A stretch of DNA of 64,000 nucleotides from Acidobacteriaceae bacterium (GTDB lineage: Bacteria; Acidobacteriota; Terriglobia; Terriglobales; Acidobacteriaceae): positions 769,855 to 833,854 of the forward strand of contig PLDC01000019.1 of assembly GCA_003134995.1 (NCBI GenBank), given 5' to 3'. Numbering within the stretch: the stretch's first letter is position 1; the number at the start of each line of letters is the position of its first letter. The translations under genes and the position numbers were made by a program. This document shows positions 58,407 to 64,000 of the stretch, piece after piece. Below the pieces are notes generated by a model, which ran no database searches, was not told the DNA's origin, and was given only the letters and a program-made list of their open reading frames with translations.

Positions 58407-58870
58407 GTCGGCAAACAGGAAGTTATGTAGATCCTGTCCCTAGAACGGCAGGGCGGAGATTTAACCACGGCATTTTCTCGCCCAGCTTTTTCCCGCTAGG
58501 AACAATCCGATTGTTCAATTGGTTTGTAATCGGCGAGACCACGAGAAAAATCCTGCGGAAGAGTTGCCTCTGGCAGAATGCTATTGTACGAAATTAAAAT
58601 GCGCCTGTAAACAATTGATAATAAACGAGTTATTGGTGGAGGCGGCGGGAGTCGAACTATCTGGCGTGTTGATAACACGTAAGTTGCTGATTCCAGGAAT
58701 TGCCACAAGGGCTAGAAAGGCCCCATTGCCCGATCCATTGTACGTTTATTGTACGAAAATACGTTTCGCTCTGGAGGCCCGCTTCACACCATATTGCGAC
58801 ACAGTATCCCACAGATCAGGCGGTCTGGATCGAGGAAAACACTAGCTTCCTCCGATATCGCAAGTCGCCG
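58407..58870 (-). repeat. tRNA-3'-end attachment-like repeat, copy 2 (left arm, core, right arm)
   Basis: The only copy fully in view with both arms. The left arm (58407-58633) aligns with the left arm of copy 3: GTCGGCAAACAGGAA, GCAGAATGCTATTGTACG, AAATTAAAATG, ACTGATAATAAACGAG-like. The core is 58634-58662. The right arm (58663 to about 58870) aligns with that of copy 1. ATTGTACG words lie on both sides (near 58583, 58737 and 58748), resembling arm-type integrase sites around a core. No gene is seen in 58381-58890. Confidence 0.8.
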
Positions 58871-58890
58871 AGTTGGGGAAAAGGCTCGTC

Positions 58891-60831
58891 CTAGCGAAAG
58901 AAGGAACTCTTGAATGCCTCGTGTCGCTGATGCGCTATGTTCAAAATCTGAGCGAATTCGGGCTCGCCGTGCAAATCATTCAGCAGTGGGTCCTTTTCAA
59001 TATAAGGATAGCTGAAGAAACCGCCCTCAACGCTCATCCGAAGCGCACGTAAAGCGGAACTCTTGTCTGCCAAGACGGCGTACGCCTGCGCAATCTTGTA
59101 CGTGGCTTCCGGATCCCCGACTCCTCGCTGTTTTACTGTACGCTCCAGTCCACTCAAAAGCTGCAAGCCTTCTTTTGCGTGCTGATGAATCGCGTCACTC
59201 AAAGCCTGTCCAATTCCCGTATACAAATTTGGATCGAGTTCGTACGCGCGATCAAAATCTCTTGAGGCTTGGTCGAACTGCTTTTCGTGAAATTCTCCGA
59301 AGCCACGGTAAAAGAGGGTGAACGAGGAATCGTCGACTGGCAGGCTCTCAAGAAACTTCTGGTATTCCCCCAGATAGAGGTAGCTGTTTAATACTGCCCC
59401 GTTGCCCTTCACAAAAGGATCCAGTTGACGCGCCCGTTCGCACTCGGCTACGGATTCGTCCAACATTCCAGCGAATCGGTATGCATATCCCAGTTCCCAG
59501 TGCGCAGCGGCGTAATTGCCGTTCGTCTTTAAGGCGTCTCGCAACAAGGGCACAGCCTGCTCAACTTTTCCCGTGTCAATGAGCAGATTCGCAAGGAAAA
59601 TTTGGGCGTCAAGCAAGTTTGGTCCTATCGCCAACGCTCTCTCGTAGGCGGCTTGGGCACGGAGATATTGTTCCCGCCCGCCAAGCTCGAACGCCGCGTC
59701 CGAATTATAGGAAGCTCCCAAATACGCCCACCCTGGAGCATAATTGGGATCGATCTCCGTGGTTTTTTCGAACATGTTGATCGCCAGAGGAAACTTGTGC
59801 TGTCCGTAAAGATCAAGCCCCTGTAGAAAATATTCGTAGGCAAGTGGACTAACCGACGCTTCCGGTTTTAGATGCTCCGCCTCACCTGGAGGCAAGTTCA
59901 GCTGCAATTCTGAAATCAGTTGGCCGGTAACTTTATCCTGAACAGCAAGAAGATTGTCGTACTTAAGGTCGATCACTCCTTGGCCTAGAATTTTCTCGGT
60001 TCTGGCATCGACCAACTGGTAGGTAATGCGTAAATTGTTGCCATCGCGTATGAAGCTTCCCGTGAGCAGCGTATCGACTTTGAGATCTGCGGCAACTTTC
60101 TGAAGATCAATCGCCGTTCCTCTATATTTTTCAATTGCCGCAGAAGGGCGGACATTGAGTGAACTCACGTAGGCCAATTTCGTGATGAGCACATCCGCAA
60201 GTGATAATCCAAGAAAGTCGCTCGTTGAATCCTCGCCACGATTTTGCAGCGGAAGGATCGCCAGGCTCCGGGGAGTCAACGACTCTTCTTTCCCAGACCG
60301 AATTTGGACAAGCTTCGTCACGACGATCACTGCGAGGAGAATCGCAAATCCGACCGTGGAGAGAAAGATCAGTCTGTTGACTCGAGATCGCCTCGGCTGC
60401 GGATGCGCCAGCTTTGGAAGCTCCGCTTGCTCGGTTGGTTGATAAGAAGACAAAGGAGTGTCGGACATTCTCGCGCCGGAATCCGCAGATAATGAATCGG
60501 TAGAGTCCAGCTGCCCCAGGAACCGGTAGCCGCGTCGGCCAACGGTCTCAACGAATTTTGGGTTCTCGGCGGAGTCCCGCAGCGCGTCCCTGAGCTTGCT
60601 TACTGCCACCGCAAGACGGTGGTCAAAATCGACGAAGGTATCGGCCGACCAAAGGCGCTTGCGAAGTTCTTCACGGGTGACGACTTCCCCCGCGCATTCC
60701 AAGAGCACTGCCAGAAGTAGGAAGGGCTGTTCCTGCAGCCGGACTCTGCTGCCTTCTCTTCGCAACTCGCCAGCCCGCAGATCGACTTCGAAATTTGCGA
60801 AACGCACCAATGATGGGAGGGTGGACGGCAT
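58891..60831 (-). CDS. CadC-type winged-helix regulator with TPR domain
   Basis: A 646-residue membrane regulator. Residues about 8-103 form an OmpR/CadC-type winged helix (VDLRAGELRREG, LLECAGEVVTREELRKRLW, VAVSKLRDALRDSAENPKFVETVGRRGYRF, in parts). A membrane helix lies at about 150-172 (LIFLSTVGFAILLAVIVV). An adenylate-cyclase-associated-like TolB_N segment (SLAILPLQNRG) follows, then at least five TPRs (about 345-600). The architecture is common in Acidobacteria; the signal is unknown. The start at 60831 is the ATG nearest the domain; the frame is open to 60984. It is divergent from the DUF1326 gene. Confidence 0.87.
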   Translation of the reverse strand: MPSTLPSLVRFANFEVDLRAGELRREGSRVRLQEQPFLLLAVLLECAGEVVTREELRKRLWSADTFVDFDHRLAVAVSKLRDALRDSAENPKFVETVGRRGYRFLGQLDSTDSLSADSGARMSDTPLSSYQPTEQAELPKLAHPQPRRSRVNRLIFLSTVGFAILLAVIVVTKLVQIRSGKEESLTPRSLAILPLQNRGEDSTSDFLGLSLADVLITKLAYVSSLNVRPSAAIEKYRGTAIDLQKVAADLKVDTLLTGSFIRDGNNLRITYQLVDARTEKILGQGVIDLKYDNLLAVQDKVTGQLISELQLNLPPGEAEHLKPEASVSPLAYEYFLQGLDLYGQHKFPLAINMFEKTTEIDPNYAPGWAYLGASYNSDAAFELGGREQYLRAQAAYERALAIGPNLLDAQIFLANLLIDTGKVEQAVPLLRDALKTNGNYAAAHWELGYAYRFAGMLDESVAECERARQLDPFVKGNGAVLNSYLYLGEYQKFLESLPVDDSSFTLFYRGFGEFHEKQFDQASRDFDRAYELDPNLYTGIGQALSDAIHQHAKEGLQLLSGLERTVKQRGVGDPEATYKIAQAYAVLADKSSALRALRMSVEGGFFSYPYIEKDPLLNDLHGEPEFAQILNIAHQRHEAFKSSFFR

Positions 60832-61097
60832 CGGCGTACTCACATTTTCGAGAAGTCTAGCACGCAACCGAACACAATGCGATACCCCACATTGCATTGC
60901 AAACAGACGACTTATTAGGGGATCGCGAGGGTATCGAAGGAGAAGTGTCGGGGCATTGACCGTCAGGCGCTCTGCAAGCGACAAGTAGAAGCACCTGACG
61001 CGCTTTGGGACAGTCTAAAGGGGTTGGCCCTGGGCCTGACGATGCTCGTGAGTTTTTTTAGGTAACGGCTTTCTCTTACTCATTTTGGGGGTGCTCT

Positions 61098-61820
61098 ATG
61101 CACAGAATAGCTCTAACACTCATCCTTGCCCTACTCACCGTCAGCGCCGGTCACTCCGGCGAGTCGGCGGCGGATTGGGCGATCAATGCAACCGCAATCG
61201 AGGCCTGCAGTTGTCCTCACTTCTGCATGTGCTATTTCAACTCGCATCCAGCAGCTCATCACGAAAACGGAAAGACGGAACACTTCTGCAAGTTCAACAA
61301 TGCTTACAAAGTGAACCAGGGACATTACGGCAACGTTGATCTCGCTGGGGCCAAGTTCTGGATCAATGGGGATCTGGGTGGCGACTTCTCGCAGGGACAG
61401 ATGGATTGGGCGCAGGTGACGTTCGATAAAAGGGCAACCGCCGAACAACGCCAGGCGCTCGGGGAAATCATCGGGCATGTGTTTCCGGTGAAGTGGAAAT
61501 CACTGCAGATCGCCGAAGGCAATATCGATACCTGGACGTTCGACAAAGATCACGCGCACGCCACCCTGAATGGCGGCAAGACGGCAGAGATCAAGTTGAC
61601 GCGTTTTCAGGGAATGACTGACGAGCCGGCTGTGCTTAAGAACGTGAAGTATTGGGGTACGCCACGCAATGACGGTTTTGTCATGATGCCAAACGAAATC
61701 GAAACGTACAGGGAGGGACCCAAGCCATACGAGTTCAAGGGAACAAACGGGTTCATGCTCACATTTGACATGACTTCCAAAGATGTACCCGTGGCCAAGG
61801 GATCTTCAATGAATTATTAG
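61098..61820 (+). CDS. DUF1326-family secreted protein
   Basis: A 240-residue protein with a signal peptide (about 1-22). The DUF1326 hallmark CSCPHFCMCYF lies near residue 37, with further cysteine at HFCKFNN, then GAKFWINGDLGGDFSQGQMDWAQVTFDKRATAEQRQAL (parts). The clustered cysteines suggest metal binding, but no function is established. An intrinsic terminator follows the stop. Confidence 0.88.
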   Translation: MHRIALTLILALLTVSAGHSGESAADWAINATAIEACSCPHFCMCYFNSHPAAHHENGKTEHFCKFNNAYKVNQGHYGNVDLAGAKFWINGDLGGDFSQGQMDWAQVTFDKRATAEQRQALGEIIGHVFPVKWKSLQIAEGNIDTWTFDKDHAHATLNGGKTAEIKLTRFQGMTDEPAVLKNVKYWGTPRNDGFVMMPNEIETYREGPKPYEFKGTNGFMLTFDMTSKDVPVAKGSSMNY

Positions 61821-61845
61821 TCAGAATCACTTGCATATGGTGCGT

Positions 61846-61874
61846 GCGCCGGGAATCTCCCGGCGCTTTTTCTT
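61846..61874 (+). terminator. Intrinsic terminator after DUF1326 gene
   Basis: GCGCCGGGA, loop ATC, TCCCGGCGC, then TTTTTCTT. The nine-bp GC stem with T-run is a textbook Rho-independent terminator. The remaining 285 bp before the next gene show no other clear feature. Confidence 0.92.
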
Positions 61875-62159
61875 CCCTGGGGAATGTTGCGTCCGATCAA
61901 GACATTTGTGAGCGCTGAATTCCGGTCTGGCTTACATCTGTCAATTGCTTTGTTTGGGAAACAGCCAAGCCGAAGCACCGTCATAGGCTGCATCGTCGTC
62001 AAACCTTATCCGCATCCGCCTCGGTCATGAGTCACTGGACGCGCCCCTTGCATATTTCAAGGGTGAGGATGCCGAACGGCTTTCAGTAAGGTTTGCCCGT
62101 CAACCAACAACCTAGGCGCTGCTATAATGCCGCCTGCCTTCCTCAGACGGAGCGTCGGC

Positions 62160-63599
62160 ATGCAAAAGTATGTCCATTGTGCCTTGCTATCTATCCTCCT
62201 CAGTCCGTTGGCCTGGGCAGGGTCCCTCGTCATCCGGCACGTAACGGTAATTGACGCCACCGGCAAGCCTGCGCAACCCGGTATGACCGTCATAATTGAG
62301 CGAGACCAGATCGTAGCGATCGGTCCGTGGAGGAAGGTCAAGACTCCTGCGGGCTCACAGATCATCGACGGCCGCGGGAAGTTTCTGATCCCAGGCCTCT
62401 GGGACATGCACGTGCATGGCTTTTCTACGGAGCCGGGCAGCACCGTTGAGGGCGAGACGTGGATGTATCCGTTGCATCTGGCCAACGGTGTCGTCGGCGT
62501 GCGTGCGATGTTTGGGCCCGAGGACGCCCGCGCTTGGCGTATGCAGCACGCCAAATACGGCAAGCCGTCACCGAACGTATACCTGGCTAGCCCTATTATC
62601 GACGGACCAAACCCCACTTGGCCTGGAAGTGTCGCCGTCACCGATGCGGCGCAAGCACGCGCGGCCGTCGATCGTTACCAGGCAAACGGAGCGGACTTCA
62701 TTAAGGTTTATGACGGCGTGCCGCGCGATGCCTACTTCGCGATCGTTGATGAAGCCCACAAGCTCGGGATCTCGTTCGTGGGGCACGTACCCGATGCGAT
62801 CAGAGTCGAGGAGGCGTCTGACGCGGGTCAGAAGAGCATCGAACATCTGACTGGCGTGGCCGTTGGCGCATCTTCTGAGGAAGAGACATTGTTTGCCCTA
62901 AAGTGGGCTCAGACGGGCGATTTTCTCCGCAGGGATCTGCGCGCGGAAGCAACCTATGACGAGTCCAGGGCCGCGGCGCTGTTCGCTCGATTCATCAAGA
63001 ATGGCACATGGCAATGCCCAACCCTGGTCGTGAATCGATCCTATGAACATTTCGACGATGGCATTTTCATGCACAAGGAGTGGTTGAGATACATTCCGAG
63101 CGATACGCGCGATCTTTGGAAGAAGATGGGCGATGACACCGGCAAGCAAAGGAACGCTCAGTATTGGTCTGACGCTCACCGCCAGTTTCCGGAGGAACTC
63201 AATCTGGTCGGGCGTATGTACCGGGCTGGTGTCGCGATCCTGGCGGGCACCGATACCTACAATCCCTACGTATTTCCAGGCTTCAGTCTCCACGAAGAAC
63301 TTTCGCTGCTGGTGGAGGCGGGCTTGCCGCCCATGGCGGCACTGCAAGCCGCGACGGTCGGCCCAGCTCGCTTCATGGGACAGGCAGAGCGTCGGGGAAC
63401 CGTCGAGGTGGGCAAGGTTGCCGACCTTGTGCTGCTCGACCGAGACCCGCTCGCCGACATCCACAACACCACGTCGATCCGCGCAGTCATCTTGGGCGGC
63501 AAGTGGATGCCTCGTGCCTCGCTCGATGCGATGCTCGCGGAGGCGGAGGCGACCGCAGCCAAGCCACCCTCGAACTCACCGGGATCGACAACCAACTGA
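62160..63599 (+). CDS. Secreted amidohydrolase-family protein
   Basis: A 479-residue metal-dependent hydrolase with a signal peptide (residues 1-20, ending AWAG). The HxH motif is in LWDMHVHGF, a histidine ligand in SFVGHVPDA and another in KSIEHLTG, the aspartate in AILAGTDTYNP, and the C-terminal beta-sandwich in GKVADLVLLDRDPLADI. It resembles periplasmic imidazolonepropionase/prolidase-like amidohydrolases; the substrate is unknown. The start at 62160 is preceded by ACGGAG; an ATG at 62127 lacks a ribosome site. It is the last gene of cassette B. Confidence 0.88.
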   Translation: MQKYVHCALLSILLSPLAWAGSLVIRHVTVIDATGKPAQPGMTVIIERDQIVAIGPWRKVKTPAGSQIIDGRGKFLIPGLWDMHVHGFSTEPGSTVEGETWMYPLHLANGVVGVRAMFGPEDARAWRMQHAKYGKPSPNVYLASPIIDGPNPTWPGSVAVTDAAQARAAVDRYQANGADFIKVYDGVPRDAYFAIVDEAHKLGISFVGHVPDAIRVEEASDAGQKSIEHLTGVAVGASSEEETLFALKWAQTGDFLRRDLRAEATYDESRAAALFARFIKNGTWQCPTLVVNRSYEHFDDGIFMHKEWLRYIPSDTRDLWKKMGDDTGKQRNAQYWSDAHRQFPEELNLVGRMYRAGVAILAGTDTYNPYVFPGFSLHEELSLLVEAGLPPMAALQAATVGPARFMGQAERRGTVEVGKVADLVLLDRDPLADIHNTTSIRAVILGGKWMPRASLDAMLAEAEATAAKPPSNSPGSTTN

Positions 63600-63755
63600 C
63601 TGAGTGACGTAGGCTTCGTTTGATCTCAGTAACCTGAACTAGACGTAAGAACGCTCTGTGTTTTTTATCTCAGCCGCACATTATAGGTCACTCATAGTTG
63701 ATGAAACGTCGCCGTAGCGGCCATCGCCGCACAACGTCTCTCCCACGGACGGTTT

Positions 63756-64000
63756 GTCGGCAAACAGGAACTTATATAGATCCTGCGCAAGAATGGTAGT
63801 GCGAAAACCATTTCACCCCAGCTATTTCTGCCAGGAATAATCGGTCGTTCGATTGGTTCGTAATCGGCGAGAAGAAAACCGGAGAGAAGCCCGGCGGAGA
63901 GCCCGCCTCTGCAGAATGCTATTGTACGAAATTAAAATGTGACCGCAAGCGACTGATAATAAACGAGATATTGGTGGAGGCGGCGGGAGTCGAACTATCT
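63756..64000 (-). repeat. tRNA-3'-end attachment-like repeat, copy 3 (left arm and core, cut by window end)
   Basis: GTCGGCAAACAGGAA opens a left arm (63756-63971) that aligns with that of copy 2, including GCAGAATGCTATTGTACGAA. The 29-bp core occupies 63972-64000 and is identical to the other two. The window ends exactly at the last core base, so the right arm, and any further cassette or recombinase, is out of view. No gene is seen in 63600-64000. Confidence 0.78.

Larger units (their letters stand above)
54036..58633. mobile_element. Putative integrase-less cassette A between tRNA-end repeats
   Basis: This 4598-bp unit runs from repeat copy 1 to copy 2. It carries a VOC protein, a serine hydrolase and an S9 peptidase, and no recombinase, transposase or phage gene. 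The boundaries are direct repeats of a tRNA 3' end with related arms, which is how integrative elements are delimited. That it moved as a unit is inference. Confidence 0.5.
58634..63971. mobile_element. Putative integrase-less cassette B between tRNA-end repeats
   Basis: This 5338-bp unit, core copy 2 to core copy 3, carries a CadC-type TPR regulator, a DUF1326 protein and an amidohydrolase. As in cassette A, no recombinase gene is present. Adjacent cassettes sharing one repeat suggest successive insertions at the same site. Confidence 0.5.

Overview
The window reads as a stretch of chromosome from a soil-type Acidobacteriota (Terriglobia-like) bacterium. This is inferred from gene content: a very large Oar-like TonB-dependent receptor with an N-terminal carboxypeptidase-regulatory-like domain, a YXWGXW-repeat protein, DUF3309, lmo0937 and Thivi_2564 mini-membrane proteins, a SYLF protein, a CadC-type regulator fused to TPRs, an S9 peptidase and tandem cytochrome P460 genes. 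No rRNA, intact tRNA or CRISPR array was seen.

Layout. (1) 1-17.9 kb: envelope and stress genes (SYLF, mini-membrane proteins, OmpA coiled-coil protein, YXWGXW protein, DUF883-like protein, a small metallothionein), a Crp/Fnr regulator, a GT4 plus GH130 glycan pair, an MlaE-MlaF-MlaD lipid-transport operon whose MlaD carries an OmpA-like tail, a UdgB-type uracil-DNA glycosylase and an orphan BrnA. Three real genes of about 50 codons lie here (3162-3314, 11472-11627, 12820-12978). (2) 18-19 kb: murB. (3) 19.2-34.6 kb: a nearly complete purine salvage and degradation locus. It has guanine deaminase, an AzgA-type permease and a HAD hydrolase on the minus strand. On the plus strand are allantoinase, three-subunit xanthine dehydrogenase, OHCU decarboxylase, HIU hydrolase, membrane urate oxidase PuuD, allantoate amidohydrolase, ureidoglycine aminohydrolase and ureidoglycolate amidohydrolase. 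Adenosine deaminase and an APC permease follow. Together they would take adenosine or guanine to glyoxylate, ammonia and CO2. (4) 34.8-39.4 kb: the TonB receptor and a yeast-FCY1-like cytosine deaminase.

(5) 39.4-54 kb: a signalling and redox region. A FixJ-type regulator, a MEDS-domain protein, a GAF/PAS histidine kinase and a single-domain receiver form a minus-strand cluster. Around it are three P460 genes, an enoyl-CoA hydratase-like gene, DoxX, VOC, DUF4331, an alpha/beta hydrolase, an SDR, a MOSC-flavoprotein-ferredoxin fusion and a frameshifted sigma factor gene. Five of these genes are preceded by the same promoter architecture, an 18-bp GATACC...GTCCAAT box about 20 bp upstream of a GGCYYAAT -10-like box. 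This points to a local regulon, probably run by the adjacent two-component system.

(6) 54-64 kb: two adjacent cassettes of 4.6 and 5.3 kb, bounded by three copies of an identical 29-bp sequence that is the 3' end of a tRNA (T-loop to CCA, minus strand). Longer diverged arms containing ATTGTACG words flank these copies. The arrangement is that of tandem attachment sites, yet neither cassette encodes a recombinase. With the shared promoter, this is the most unusual structure in the window.
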